In this document: positions 49,494-57,861 of the stretch, in pieces
Position numbering within the stretch: the stretch's first letter is position 1
How the letters are laid out: the number at the start of each line of letters is the position of its first letter
Assembly (NCBI GenBank): GCA_947625385.1
Contig: CANQOB010000002.1
Span: 1 to 64,000 of the forward strand
DNA: 64,000 nucleotides
Direction: 5' to 3'
Origin: an uncultured Clostridia bacterium
Lineage (GTDB): Bacteria > Bacillota > Clostridia > Christensenellales > Borkfalkiaceae
Position numbers and translations under genes: made by a program
Notes under the pieces: model-generated
Seen by the model: the letters and a program-made list of their open reading frames with translations, nothing else
Database searches by the model: none
What the model was told of the DNA's origin: nothing

Positions 49494-50162
49494 ATGAAGT
49501 ACACTACAACTAAATGCCCTCATTGTGGCTATCAAACGCGATCGCATGAAAGCCGTTTACCGCAGGTGCAGATCGGTTCGCCGTTAATGCTTTGCCCAAA
49601 ATGCAGACACTTGATTTTAGATAACATCGCTAAGGAGTATGAGTTTATGACCGAAAAAGAACGACAAGGCTTTACTACGCAGGCGGCGCAGCAAAAAAGT
49701 TATGGGGGCAATCTTCTTTTTATCGTTTTCGGCGTATTATTTTTCATAGCGGGAATCATAACCGGCGCGTTGTATTTAGCAGAAGGGAATATATCAGGTA
49801 TTGGTATGATTTCCAGCGGCATCATTATCGGTTGCGGCTCAATAGCGCTAAGTATTTATCAAATGAAACACAACCGAGAACTCGCGAATGAGGAATTTAT
49901 AGAGCAATGCGTATATGAATCCCTTCAACGAACTTCAAAAAAAGCTTATGTCGATTTATTGCAGAACGCATATCAAACATTCAAAATAAAAAGAACATTT
50001 CTCCCATTCGAGGGGAAAGAGAACTTTTTGCGAGCATATAAAAAGTTTGAAACACGGGAGTCTTATCAAAATTCCATGCGCGAATTTGAAAATATTTTGA
50101 ATGCACTGAATGAATCTGCCAAGGTCGAAAAAACCAATACAACTTCGTTTTGGCTTCATTAA
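49494..50162 (+). CDS. Zinc-ribbon membrane protein, orphan
   Basis: 222 aa. N-terminal zinc ribbon CPHCGYQTR...CPKCRHLI (residues 8-40), then two transmembrane helices (about 73-95 and 102-122), then a ~95-residue cytoplasmic helical tail. GGAGGAGG lies 5-6 nt before the ATG at 49494; an upstream in-frame ATG (49392) lies inside the structured RNA. The gene is clearly AT-richer than the chromosome around it (many AAA, ATA, TTT codons), a sign of transfer. Function unknown; probable partner of the next gene. Confidence 0.7.
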   Translation: MKYTTTKCPHCGYQTRSHESRLPQVQIGSPLMLCPKCRHLILDNIAKEYEFMTEKERQGFTTQAAQQKSYGGNLLFIVFGVLFFIAGIITGALYLAEGNISGIGMISSGIIIGCGSIALSIYQMKHNRELANEEFIEQCVYESLQRTSKKAYVDLLQNAYQTFKIKRTFLPFEGKENFLRAYKKFETRESYQNSMREFENILNALNESAKVEKTNTTSFWLH

Positions 50163-50184
50163 GGCATAGATAAGAGGTGCAAAT

Positions 50185-51003
50185 ATGCTGAAGGTCATTT
50201 TTCTCTACATATTTATTTGGTGGTTCAAGAAAAGCGATAATAAGAAAGAACTTATTGTTCGTTCTGCATTAGCGGCAGCTATAGGTGCCTTTTGGATGAT
50301 TTTTGGAATCGTCATGTTTACAGAAACGTCATCTATCCTAGAGAAAGATTCCTGGGGATTTATAATTGCTGTATTGATATACATTGTCCTCGTGATACTC
50401 TTTTTTATAAGATCAATTTTGGATATAAGTAAAATTCTGAAGTTAAAAAACGACAAAGCCGAAGGGCAACAAAAAGTTGCAGAAGAGCAACGGAAAGCAG
50501 AAGAGGAACAACAAAAATCAAAAGGAAATTGGCTGGAAAGGACCGACGGGGAAGAGCGCCGAGGAGCCTTGGAAAGATATGAAAATCTCAAAAAAGAAAA
50601 CGAAGCCCGAGAAAAACGGGAAACAGAACAAACCCAAAAAATTAAGCTCGAACATGATAGTATAAAGCATCAGCAAGATATTATAAAATACGAACAAGAC
50701 ATTGAAACAAGTAAAAAGCTGCTCAAACAATGCGGCATGCAGTTCTTTATCGACTACTATCCGCAGCTCAAACGGCTGCCCATTCGCGACATTATTCTGT
50801 CCGATAATTATTCTTCCGAGCGGGAAGTGCGCCTTCCTCCCGCAAAAAAAATTGTCGAATCCGGGCTGACGGAATGCGCTCTGCGCTACATCATCGAAAA
50901 ATTCGGCGATGTGTTTTCAAGCGAAGTCATCGAGCGGGCGAAGGCAATTCTACATGAAATCGAAAACGAAAAAACGGAGGTAAATCAAAATGAAAACAAT
51001 TAA
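50185..51003 (+). CDS. Membrane-anchored coiled-coil protein with a GC-shifted C-terminus
   Basis: 272 aa. Two transmembrane helices (about residues 27-45 and 58-80) are followed by a strongly charged coiled coil (about 90-185, QQKVAEEQRKAEEEQQK). The last ~80 residues (MQFFIDYYPQLKRLPIRDII) look globular. The first ~550 bp are AT-rich, but from about 50745 the base and codon use abruptly becomes chromosomal. It overlaps the next gene by 14 nt. No family recognised. Confidence 0.65.
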   Translation: MLKVIFLYIFIWWFKKSDNKKELIVRSALAAAIGAFWMIFGIVMFTETSSILEKDSWGFIIAVLIYIVLVILFFIRSILDISKILKLKNDKAEGQQKVAEEQRKAEEEQQKSKGNWLERTDGEERRGALERYENLKKENEAREKRETEQTQKIKLEHDSIKHQQDIIKYEQDIETSKKLLKQCGMQFFIDYYPQLKRLPIRDIILSDNYSSEREVRLPPAKKIVESGLTECALRYIIEKFGDVFSSEVIERAKAILHEIENEKTEVNQNENN

Positions 51004-51376
51004 AGCGGGCGATATCTTCTACGTCGGCACCAATGCGGAGCTCTTGAACAAGCTCCTCGGCACCCATTATAAGGCGTGGATGAAATCCTGCATTCTTTTG
51101 AGCGACGACGAAATGATCTGGATGCCGAGACTGGACAGCGCCGTCCGCGCGGGCTGGAAAAATTACATGTTAAACGGGAAAATTATCGAAGAGTATGTGG
51201 GCGGACGCCCCTATCCGGACAACATCTATTTAGGGTTCGAAGTGCGCAGAAGAGCCGTCTTTGAAAAATGCGATTGGGGAAAGTATTTTATCTTCCGCGG
51301 CGTTTTTGAGATCGAGCAGGGCTATACCTTGGCGCGCCGCACTCTGTGCCTGATCAAAGATGAGATCGATCTATGA
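50990..51376 (+). CDS. 128-aa orphan protein of the island
   Basis: Soluble, no signal or transmembrane segment. MKTIKAGDIFYVGTNAELLN and YVGGRPYPDNIYLGFEVRRR are the clearest stretches; the fold is unknown. It has GC-rich, chromosome-like codon use, a ribosome site GGAGG within the preceding gene, and ends before a GC hairpin (51389-51419). It probably completes a three-gene operon with the RNA locus. Confidence 0.65.
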   Translation: MKTIKAGDIFYVGTNAELLNKLLGTHYKAWMKSCILLSDDEMIWMPRLDSAVRAGWKNYMLNGKIIEEYVGGRPYPDNIYLGFEVRRRAVFEKCDWGKYFIFRGVFEIEQGYTLARRTLCLIKDEIDL

Positions 51377-51388
51377 GCCCCTTCCGTG

Positions 51389-51419
51389 GCGGCGGCGCTC
51401 TTCGGGAGCGCCGCCGCCC
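51389..51419 (+). terminator. GC hairpin ending the island operon
   Basis: GGCGGCGGCGCTC-TTCG-GGAGCGCCGCCGCC then CGCATTTT; strong stem, short T-run. Confidence 0.65.
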
Positions 51420-51442
51420 GCATTTTCCATGAATAGGCTCCG
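51414..51442 (+). repeat. Right direct repeat flanking the island
   Basis: Same ~29-bp sequence as 49084-49113 (CCGCCCGCATTTT...ATGAATAGGCTCCG), same orientation, 2.3 kb apart. It overlaps the foot of the terminator hairpin. Confidence 0.55.
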
Positions 51443-51456
51443 GGAATACGACCGCT

Positions 51457-53208
51457 TCAAGCAGCATTTCCTTCGTTTTCAAGCCGCTTTTCTGCTTCAT
51501 ACCGAAAAAGTTTATTTTGTTTCAATGTCTTTTGTGTCGTCCTGCGGTCATATTTTTCATAATCCGCAGGTTCGTATTTCTTATTGGAAAAGAACATGAG
51601 GACAATGGAAAGATACCCCGTCGCGATGATCAGAATCACCGAGAAGATCGACGCAACGGGTGTGAAGCCTGCTCCCATCCCGAAATACCCGCAAACGACC
51701 GCAATACATAGCAATGCGGTAGAAAGGACGAACTCTTTCCATTGAAAGCGGAGGGCATAGCCTACCGTCACCTTTTTTGAGCTCTTCGGCGTCACGATGA
51801 AGGTCGCTTTTTTCCCGAACATTCCGAGCAATGCCGAGATCAAAGATGTGGTGAGCATGGAGCCGTAAAGCAAAATCACGCATATCGTATACAAGAGCGT
51901 CCGCAACGGATTCTGACAGAATGTCCACCGTATGAAGTCATTGAGCATCGGCGAAAAGAAGAATATGACCGTGGGAATCAACATCCACCACGGATATACC
52001 GCATGGAGATCGATATGAATCAGCGGCGCCGCCATCAGATTCATCAGGATAAAAAATGCGAAAACGGCAGTCAGCGGCAGATTATAAGTGAAGAGCACGA
52101 TGTCGAGCTTTTCGTACCACTTCATGGGGGAGCGGAGAATCTTGCCCGTAAATTTCTTGATGAATTCAAGATTGCCCTGCGTCCATTTGCTATGCCGTTT
52201 TTTGAAAGCGACATAGTCGATCGGGTATTCCTCTTCGCAGACAATATTGGGCGCAAAGGCGACGTAATATCCTTTGTTCCGTGCGGAGATGGAAAGGCAC
52301 AGATCTTCCGCCACCAGCGGGGGAAAACCGCCTGCGGCTTCATAGCATTCGCGCTTGATCATGGCGCCGTGTCCGAGCATGGTCGAAAAGCCGTAGAAAT
52401 GCTTCATGGTCTGATAGGTCGGCCAATGCGCATTGACGCCGATATGGAACAGGCGCATGAAAAAGTTTCGGTTCCTCGTTGAAACATGGTTCGCCTGTAC
52501 CAACCCGATATTATCGAACGTATAGAAATATTTCAGACATTCGGTGATGAAATCCGGGGGCAATATTTCGTCGGAATCGAGAATGACGGCGTAATCGTAC
52601 ATTGCCCTGCCCTCCTCCGACATCAAAAAGTGATTGATATTCCCCGCCTTGAACCCGTTACGGTCAGCTCTGCGGACGACCTTCACGCCATGGAGAGCCG
52701 CAAATTCATCGATAGCCGTTTTGTATGCGGGGTCGCTCGAATCGTCGAGAATCACCGTCGAGAAATTGGAATATTTTTGTTGCATACATTTCAGCAGGCT
52801 TGTGCCGTCGAAATCGTTACAGGTGCAGTAGACCAAAAGCACCCTGTCGTTCGCCTGTGAAACATCGGTATCGACGACAGGCAGATATTTCCGGTACATC
52901 CGCCTGCGAAATATGTAATACCATACCACATAAATAAAATCTTTGACGCCGTTCAGCCAAAAATAAGAGATAAAAATGCCGTTCAGAATCAAGACGGTGA
53001 CCGCAGCGATATATCGTGCCTGCGATAGGTCGTCCCCTTGCAATATAGCCTCTTTGCCGCCCGCCAAAGTATGCCCTATCTGATACCAGAACAGAGCGGC
53101 AAGCGCTGCCCAGACAAAAAGCATGACGACATAGAGCGCGGGGCTCTTTTGCATCACGTTCCGACCCGACATCTTCGCGGGGGTGTTCAAACGTTCTTTC
53201 TTCTTCAT
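51457..53208 (-). CDS. Membrane family-2 glycosyltransferase (cellulose/hyaluronan synthase-like)
   Basis: 583 aa. Two N-terminal membrane helices, a GT-A domain (about residues 120-360) with TVILDDSSDPAYK, DYAVILDSDEILPP (D-x-D), APNIVCEEEYP and KKRHSKWTQGNLEF (the Q-x-x-R-W equivalent, here H-S-K-W-T-Q), then about five C-terminal helices. Such processive-looking enzymes build exopolysaccharide or poly-sugar across the membrane. No PilZ domain. GGAGAGG lies upstream of the ATG. The R of Q-x-x-R-W appears replaced, so sugar specificity is unclear. It is the only gene between the integrase and the island's right repeat. Confidence 0.82.
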   Translation of the reverse strand: MKKKERLNTPAKMSGRNVMQKSPALYVVMLFVWAALAALFWYQIGHTLAGGKEAILQGDDLSQARYIAAVTVLILNGIFISYFWLNGVKDFIYVVWYYIFRRRMYRKYLPVVDTDVSQANDRVLLVYCTCNDFDGTSLLKCMQQKYSNFSTVILDDSSDPAYKTAIDEFAALHGVKVVRRADRNGFKAGNINHFLMSEEGRAMYDYAVILDSDEILPPDFITECLKYFYTFDNIGLVQANHVSTRNRNFFMRLFHIGVNAHWPTYQTMKHFYGFSTMLGHGAMIKRECYEAAGGFPPLVAEDLCLSISARNKGYYVAFAPNIVCEEEYPIDYVAFKKRHSKWTQGNLEFIKKFTGKILRSPMKWYEKLDIVLFTYNLPLTAVFAFFILMNLMAAPLIHIDLHAVYPWWMLIPTVIFFFSPMLNDFIRWTFCQNPLRTLLYTICVILLYGSMLTTSLISALLGMFGKKATFIVTPKSSKKVTVGYALRFQWKEFVLSTALLCIAVVCGYFGMGAGFTPVASIFSVILIIATGYLSIVLMFFSNKKYEPADYEKYDRRTTQKTLKQNKLFRYEAEKRLENEGNAA

Positions 53209-53255
53209 GTTCTCCTCTCCATCTCATGTACTTCTTGCTCGATCTGCGTCCACGC

Positions 53256-53270
53256 AGAATAAGGTATTCT
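53256..53270. promoter_or_regulatory. AGAATA palindrome in the glycosyltransferase leader
   Basis: AGAATA-AGG-TATTCT, about 50 nt upstream of the glycosyltransferase start; the inverse copy AGAATA-CCT-TATTCT is at 53405-53419. Possible shared operator or recombination-site arm. Confidence 0.45.
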
Positions 53271-53358
53271 TTGGCAAAAGAGATGAAAAAAAGTACATAG
53301 AAAAAAGCGCTCTATGTCGAATCTCGGAAGTTTATCTCGGATTTTGTCGAAAAAATGC

Positions 53359-53455
53359 TTGACACGGGAAGCGAATTCGGATAGAATAGAAAAAGCGTGT
53401 ACACAGAATACCTTATTCTATGTACTTAAAAAGACGGCAAAAAAGCCGTCTTTTT
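53359..53455 (+). ncRNA. Short RNA with own promoter and terminator next to the integrase
   Basis: Consensus promoter TTGACA-N17-TAGAAT (53359-53387), start near 53393. The predicted ~62-nt RNA contains AGAATACCTTATTCT (53405-53419) and ATGTACTT, and ends in AAGACGGC-AAAAAA-GCCGTCTT-TTT (53431-53455). It runs towards the 3' end of the integrase gene on the opposite strand. No open frame with a ribosome site is present, so it is read as a small RNA. Transcription is inferred only. Confidence 0.55.
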
Positions 53456-53457
53456 GT

Positions 53458-54369
53458 TTAACCGAGGAGCCGCCCCACCTTGTTCATCATCTCGGCTTTG
53501 TGTTCCATAAGCGAATGGGCGTACCGCGTGAGCGTGATCATAGGGTTTTGATGCCCCAAAATTTCCGAAAGGGTCTTTACGTCCATTCCCACCTCCAACG
53601 CCCTTGTCGCAAAGGTGTGCCGAAGCGCATGAAAGCCCCTGTGCCCGATCTTGAGCTTTTTCAAGACAAGCTCGAACGTTCTTTGGTAGGAGCGTATCTG
53701 CGCCCCGTATTCGCTTTTCCCGATCACCACGAACCTCGTCTTGGTCGTTCTCCGCAGGAATTTCAAACAGGCGACGATCTGCTTCGGCAGGGGAATCACC
53801 CTCTCCGAACTTTGCGTCTTGGTCGTATCGAAAACTTTGACGTAATGACCGTTTTCCCAACTGTCATGGCACGATTTCGAGACCGAAACGATGCCCTTTT
53901 TCAAATCGACGTCCTCCCATGTGAGCGCGAGAAGCTCCCCGATGCGAAGCCCGGTATACAGGCAGAGCAGAATCCCGAACAGAACGGGCTGTTGCTTGTC
54001 AAAAATGTATTGTTCGATTTTCTTTTGTTCCTCCTTGCTGAAACAGGCGACCTTGCTTGTCCGCACTTTCGGTCTGACGATCGCATCCGCATAGCTCCTG
54101 TCTATGACGCCGAGCAGGACGCCCTTTTTCAAGGACGCTTTTAGAACGGCAACGATAAAGTTGACCGAATTCGGCGCCAGCTCCCGTTTTGCGAGCGAGA
54201 CCGAAAACTTTTGCAACACCACCGCCGAGAGTTCGTCTGCGTCATAATCGCCCAAAAGCGGAACGATATACTTTTCCGCCTGCTGCCGATACTTTTTGTA
54301 GGTGCGCTCTTTCGCGGAAATCTTGACGTAGAGCTCCAACCATTCGTCGAGCCAATCTTTGTACTTCAT
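53458..54369 (-). CDS. Tyrosine recombinase / phage-type integrase
   Basis: 303 aa. An N-terminal SAM-like core-binding domain (about 1-100) is followed by a catalytic domain with TGLRIGELLALTWEDVDL (Arg), GFHALRHTFATRALEVGM (H-x-x-R), EILGHQNPMITLTRYAHS (His then Tyr). All catalytic residues are present, so it should be active. It has no excisionase or phage genes beside it; with the AT-rich cassette nearby it suggests a degraded or small integrative element. Between 54370 and 54572 only three hairpins occur. Confidence 0.92.
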   Translation of the reverse strand: MKYKDWLDEWLELYVKISAKERTYKKYRQQAEKYIVPLLGDYDADELSAVVLQKFSVSLAKRELAPNSVNFIVAVLKASLKKGVLLGVIDRSYADAIVRPKVRTSKVACFSKEEQKKIEQYIFDKQQPVLFGILLCLYTGLRIGELLALTWEDVDLKKGIVSVSKSCHDSWENGHYVKVFDTTKTQSSERVIPLPKQIVACLKFLRRTTKTRFVVIGKSEYGAQIRSYQRTFELVLKKLKIGHRGFHALRHTFATRALEVGMDVKTLSEILGHQNPMITLTRYAHSLMEHKAEMMNKVGRLLG

Positions 54370-54440
54370 CGTAAAATCATCTCCTTTGTCGTTTTGTTTT
54401 ATTCTAATTGTACTCCGAATCTCCCGAACTTATAAAAATA

Positions 54441-54467
54441 ACCGCCCGATTTGTATCGGACGGTTCC
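54441..54467. terminator. Hairpin 1 between the integrase and rplQ
   Basis: AACCGCCCGAT / ATCGGACGGTT (loop TTGT, one mismatch). Confidence 0.5.
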
Positions 54468-54496
54468 CGCGGCATTGCGGACGGTCTCTATATGGG

Positions 54497-54524
54497 AAAA
54501 CAGCGGGGAAACTCCGCTGTTTTT
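54497..54524. terminator. Hairpin 2 between the integrase and rplQ
   Basis: AAAACAGCGG / CCGCTGTTTTT; U-rich on both strands, a likely backup terminator of the ribosomal operon. Confidence 0.7.
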
Positions 54525-54537
54525 GACCCTTCCCTAT

Positions 54538-54571
54538 GAAAAAAAGACCCCGAGGGGGGTCCTTTTTTGCG
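54538..54571 (-). terminator. Main terminator of the rplQ operon
   Basis: Minus strand GGACCCCCCTCGGGGTC followed by TTTTTTT, directly after the rplQ stop. Confidence 0.85.
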
Positions 54572-54572
54572 T

Positions 54573-55079
54573 TCAGATCAATTCGATGATGGCTTGTTCC
54601 GCACCGTCGCCGCGGCGCTCTCCGAGAAGATAGATTCTCGTGTAACCGCCGCCCTGTCCGAGCTCTTCTTTGCGCTCCGCATACTTCGGAGCGATCTCGT
54701 TGAACAGCTTCTCCATGAGCGGATGCTGCACTCTGCCGACGCGCTTTTTATAGTCGCTCTTTTTCTCGCCGAACTCCTTGATCTCTTGAAGGTCGTACGT
54801 CTTTGCCATGATGGCACGGCGGGCGGCGAGTTTCTTCGGTCCGTCCTTATACGACGAGGTCTTGATCTCCTTGCCCTTTTTGTCTTTGGCGACGACTTCG
54901 ATCTCCACGACGTCCTCATACGTATTGACCGCCTTGGTGATCAGCTTTTCAACGTAGGGTTGAAGCTCCTTGGCGCGCGCCATCGTGGTCTGAATCCGTC
55001 CGTACCAAAGGAGTTGCGAAGCTTGATTGCGGAGAATGGCAAGTCTCTCCTTTGTAGGTCTGCCCAATTTACCCGGCAT
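54573..55079 (-). CDS. rplQ: 50S ribosomal protein L17, with a long internal insertion
   Basis: 168 aa. The N-terminus LGRPTKERLAILRNQASQLL and the C-terminus GGGYTRIYLLGERRGDGAEQ are canonical. Typical L17 is ~115-130 aa; here ~45 extra residues (KDKKGKEIKTSSYKDGPKKL and QEIKEFGEKKSDYKKRVGRV, about 65-118) interrupt the middle. The insertion is Lys-rich and in frame, with unchanged codon use, so it looks lineage-specific. Last gene of the alpha operon. Confidence 0.95.
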   Translation of the reverse strand: MPGKLGRPTKERLAILRNQASQLLWYGRIQTTMARAKELQPYVEKLITKAVNTYEDVVEIEVVAKDKKGKEIKTSSYKDGPKKLAARRAIMAKTYDLQEIKEFGEKKSDYKKRVGRVQHPLMEKLFNEIAPKYAERKEELGQGGGYTRIYLLGERRGDGAEQAIIELI

Positions 55080-55082
55080 GAT

Positions 55083-56036
55083 TTAATCCTCCTTTTTTTC
55101 AAGTGAAAGACCGTATGCTTCCAGCTTCTGAATGACTTCGTCGAGGGACTTCTTGCCGAGGTTTCTCACCTTCAACATGTCCTCCTCCGTCCTTCTGATG
55201 AGGTCTTCCACGGTGTGAATATTCGCTCTCTTCAAGCAGTTGTAGGAACGGACCGAGAAGTCCATATCCTCGATTTTCATGGAGAGAATTTGCTGTTGCT
55301 TGTCGTCGTCCGTCTTGACGAGGATGTCCATATCCTTGATGGTGTCCGACAGGTTGACGAACAGATTGATGTGATCTTGCATGATCTTCGCGGCGAGGGA
55401 TACGATCTCTCTGCCCGAGAACGTGCCGTCCGTCCAGACCTCGATGGTGAGGCGGTCGAAGTCGATGTTCTGTCCGACGCGGGCAGGCTCGACATTGTAA
55501 TTGACCTTCTTGACGGGCGTGTAGATGGAATCGATGGGGATATAGTCGATCTGGGGCTGCTTATTATCCTTGGCGGGATGATAGCCTCTGCCCCGACCGA
55601 TGGTGATCTCCATATCGATCTTGCCGCCCTCGTCGATGGTGCAGATGTATTGGTCGGAGTTGACGATCTCCACTTCCGCATCCTGCGAGATGTCCGCGGC
55701 GGTGACGTGCGCGGGTCCCTCTTTGACGAGGCGCAAAGTCTTGGTGTAGTCCCTGTCTGTGATCTTCGTCTTGATGGCAAGCAGTTTGAGATTGAGGATG
55801 ATCTCGGTGACATCCTCCTTGACGCCGGGGATGGCGCAAAACTCATGTTTTACCGTCCCGTCCATAAAGCGGATCCCCTGCACGGCGGCGCCGGGCAGAG
55901 CAGACAGCAAAATTCTTCTCAGACAGTTCCCGATCGTGAGACCGAAGCCCTTTTCGAGCGGTTCGACGACGACTTTCGCGTAGCTCTTGTCCTCATCCTC
56001 CGTGACCTCGATCTTAGGCATATCCATTTCAATCAT
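55083..56036 (-). CDS. rpoA: RNA polymerase alpha subunit
   Basis: 317 aa. N-terminal dimerisation domain (PLEKGFGLTIGNCLRRILLS, AVQGIRFMDGTVKHEF) and C-terminal domain with helix-hairpin-helix (LKRANIHTVEDLIRRTEEDM, LGKKSLDEVIQKL) that binds UP elements. Typical length for Firmicutes. AAGGAGGT precedes the ATG. Confidence 0.98.
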   Translation of the reverse strand: MIEMDMPKIEVTEDEDKSYAKVVVEPLEKGFGLTIGNCLRRILLSALPGAAVQGIRFMDGTVKHEFCAIPGVKEDVTEIILNLKLLAIKTKITDRDYTKTLRLVKEGPAHVTAADISQDAEVEIVNSDQYICTIDEGGKIDMEITIGRGRGYHPAKDNKQPQIDYIPIDSIYTPVKKVNYNVEPARVGQNIDFDRLTIEVWTDGTFSGREIVSLAAKIMQDHINLFVNLSDTIKDMDILVKTDDDKQQQILSMKIEDMDFSVRSYNCLKRANIHTVEDLIRRTEEDMLKVRNLGKKSLDEVIQKLEAYGLSLEKKED

Positions 56037-56058
56037 ATAACTACCTCCTTATCGATAG

Positions 56059-56682
56059 TTACTTGGAGTACAACTCGACGATCATGTGCTCTGCAATCTG
56101 ACTGTCGACGTCCTCTCTGGTCGGAAGAGCCAATACCTTTCCTTCAAGTTTTTCGGGGTCGAATTCCAACCACTTGGGAAGATTCCCGACTTTGGAGGAC
56201 TTGACCTGTTCGAAGAATTTGTTGTTTTTTCTGTTCTCCTTGACGGCAATGACGTCTCCCGCTTTCACGATATAGGAGGGAACGGTGACCGTTCTGCCGT
56301 TGACGGTGAGATGCGCGTGGTTGACGATCTGTCTCGCCTGCGTACGGGATACGCCGATTCCCATGCGGAATACAACGTTGTCAAGACGGCGCTCGAGCAG
56401 GGAGAGCATGTTTTCACCCGTGATGCCCTTCTTGCGCTCGGCGATCTCGTAGTAGTGGCGGAACTGTCCTTCCTGCACGCCGTAAATACGCTTCGTCTTT
56501 TGTTTCTCGCGGAGCTGCTGTCCGTACTCCGAGACCTTCTTTCTGCCTGCGCCGTGCTGCCCGGGAGGCAGGGGACGCTTATTGAAGGGACACTTGTCCA
56601 AATAGCACTTGTCCCCCTTCAAAAAGAGCTTGTTGCCCTCTCTTCTGCAAAGCTTGCATTTTGCTTCTCTGTAAACTGCCAT
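56059..56682 (-). CDS. rpsD: 30S ribosomal protein S4
   Basis: 207 aa. N-terminal Cys-bearing region ([20 protein letters not shown], a C-x2-C...C Zn-type form) and S4 RNA-binding domain [21 protein letters not shown]4 is an assembly initiator and a known translational repressor of its operon in several bacteria. Confidence 0.97.
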   Translation of the reverse strand: MAVYREAKCKLCRREGNKLFLKGDKCYLDKCPFNKRPLPPGQHGAGRKKVSEYGQQLREKQKTKRIYGVQEGQFRHYYEIAERKKGITGENMLSLLERRLDNVVFRMGIGVSRTQARQIVNHAHLTVNGRTVTVPSYIVKAGDVIAVKENRKNNKFFEQVKSSKVGNLPKWLEFDPEKLEGKVLALPTREDVDSQIAEHMIVELYSK

Positions 56683-56697
56683 ATCTTTTCCCCCTCC

Positions 56698-57096
56698 TTA
56701 TACTCTTCTGCGCTTGGGCGGACGGCATCCGTTGTGCGCGATGGGAGACACATCGGAAATGAGCGTGACTTCGAGCTCGCAGTTGGCAAGGGCGCGAATC
56801 GCGGATTCTCTGCCCGCGCCGGGTCCCTTGACATAGACCTCGACGGAGCGGAGCCCGTGCTCCTTGGCTGCCTTGGCTGCGGTCTCCGTCGCCATCTGCG
56901 CGGCGAACGGCGTGCCCTTCCTCGACCCCTTGAAGCCGAGGGAGCCCGCGCTCGACCAGCTGATCGCATTCCCGCTCATATCCGTGAACGTGACGAGAGT
57001 GTTGTTGAAGGTGGACTGGATATGCACCTGACCCTTGTCGACCTTTTTGAGTTCTTTCCGCTTGCGCGATACATTCGTTCTCTTGTTCGGCGCCAT
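56698..57096 (-). CDS. rpsK: 30S ribosomal protein S11
   Basis: 132 aa. Canonical motifs [40 protein letters not shown], and [17 protein letters not shown] at the end. Confidence 0.98.
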   Translation of the reverse strand: MAPNKRTNVSRKRKELKKVDKGQVHIQSTFNNTLVTFTDMSGNAISWSSAGSLGFKGSRKGTPFAAQMATETAAKAAKEHGLRSVEVYVKGPGAGRESAIRALANCELEVTLISDVSPIAHNGCRPPKRRRV

Positions 57097-57108
57097 AATG
57101 CTCTCTCC

Positions 57109-57477
57109 TTACTTCTTCTTGTTTGCGACGGTACGGCGGGGACCCTTGCGGGTTCTCGCGTTGCGCTTGGTGCTCTGCCCGCGGACGGGAAGCCCCTTTC
57201 TGTGGCGCACGCCGCGGTAGCATCCGATCTCCATCAGACGCTTGATATTCAGGCTGACCTGGCTCCGAAGCTCGCCTTCGACCGTGAGATGATGGTCGAT
57301 GTATTCTCTGAGTTTCGAGACGTCCGTCTCGTTGAGATCCTTGACGCGGATATCGGGATCGATGCCCGTCGCGGCAAGAATTTGCTTGCTGGTCGCAAGA
57401 CCGATTCCGTAGATGTAGGTCAAGCCGATCTCGACCCGCTTCTCTCTCGGTAAATCCACACCGGCAATACGTGCCAT
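57109..57477 (-). CDS. rpsM: 30S ribosomal protein S13
   Basis: 122 aa. [20 protein letters not shown] start and [23 protein letters not shown] end (here [20 protein letters not shown]). First gene after a consensus promoter. Confidence 0.98.
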   Translation of the reverse strand: MARIAGVDLPREKRVEIGLTYIYGIGLATSKQILAATGIDPDIRVKDLNETDVSKLREYIDHHLTVEGELRSQVSLNIKRLMEIGCYRGVRHRKGLPVRGQSTKRNARTRKGPRRTVANKKK

Positions 57478-57672
57478 GTACTTTGTAACCTCCGATTTTT
57501 TTCAGGTAAATTATCTATCTGCTCCGAACCCGCTTGCGCCGCAGTGGAAAATGCAGAGCGCGGACGGGTGGTCATTTCCTGTTTTAAGCGCAGAATCAGC
57601 CGACTCTCCGGATCTTTTGCGGAAACTCAGCTCGAAATCTGCACTTTACACGGCTTTTTCTCAAAAGCCGCA
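57478..57672 (-). promoter_or_regulatory. ~195-nt leader of rpsM-rpsK-rpsD-rpoA-rplQ
   Basis: From the predicted start (~57672) to the rpsM ATG. It opens with a GCGGCTTTT / AAAAAGCCG-type hairpin and has further GC stems. It is long for a leader and lies where S4 or another r-protein could bind for feedback control. No known leader motif identified by eye. Confidence 0.45.
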
Positions 57673-57678
57673 AAAGTT

Positions 57679-57707
57679 ATTATAACATACCTATGGATTG
57701 TTGTCAA
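57679..57707 (-). promoter_or_regulatory. Perfect consensus promoter of the rpsM-rplQ operon
   Basis: Minus strand TTGACA-N17-TATAAT, exact match in both boxes and spacing, located between rpmJ and rpsM. Confidence 0.88.
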
Positions 57708-57713
57708 CTGTTT

Positions 57714-57830
57714 TTAACCCTGTCTTTGCTTATGGCTCTTGTTTTTCGCACAGATCACCATGACTTTGCCGTTTCTCTTGATCACTTTGCACTTGTCGCA
57801 CATGGGTTTGACGGAAGGTCTTACTTTCAT
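57714..57830 (-). CDS. rpmJ: 50S ribosomal protein L36
   Basis: 38 aa, [20 protein letters not shown] followed by the C-x-H-type zinc end ([12 protein letters not shown]). Zinc ligands are C11, C14, C27 and H33 (C-x2-C form). ATG at 57830 with GAGGTAACAAT upstream. The rpsM promoter lies just past its stop. Confidence 0.95.
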   Translation of the reverse strand: MKVRPSVKPMCDKCKVIKRNGKVMVICAKNKSHKQRQG

Positions 57831-57861
57831 ATTGTTACCTCAATGTTGTTTTTTTCTCGGC

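Noticed and set aside
49282..50162. Type III toxin-antitoxin (ToxIN-like) interpretation of the RNA plus downstream gene
   Set aside because: The RNA lacks tandem ~36-nt repeats and the protein is a zinc-ribbon membrane protein, not a ToxN-type RNase.
53458..54369. Complete prophage or integrative conjugative element around the integrase
   Set aside because: No structural, replication, relaxase or excisionase genes are present on either side.
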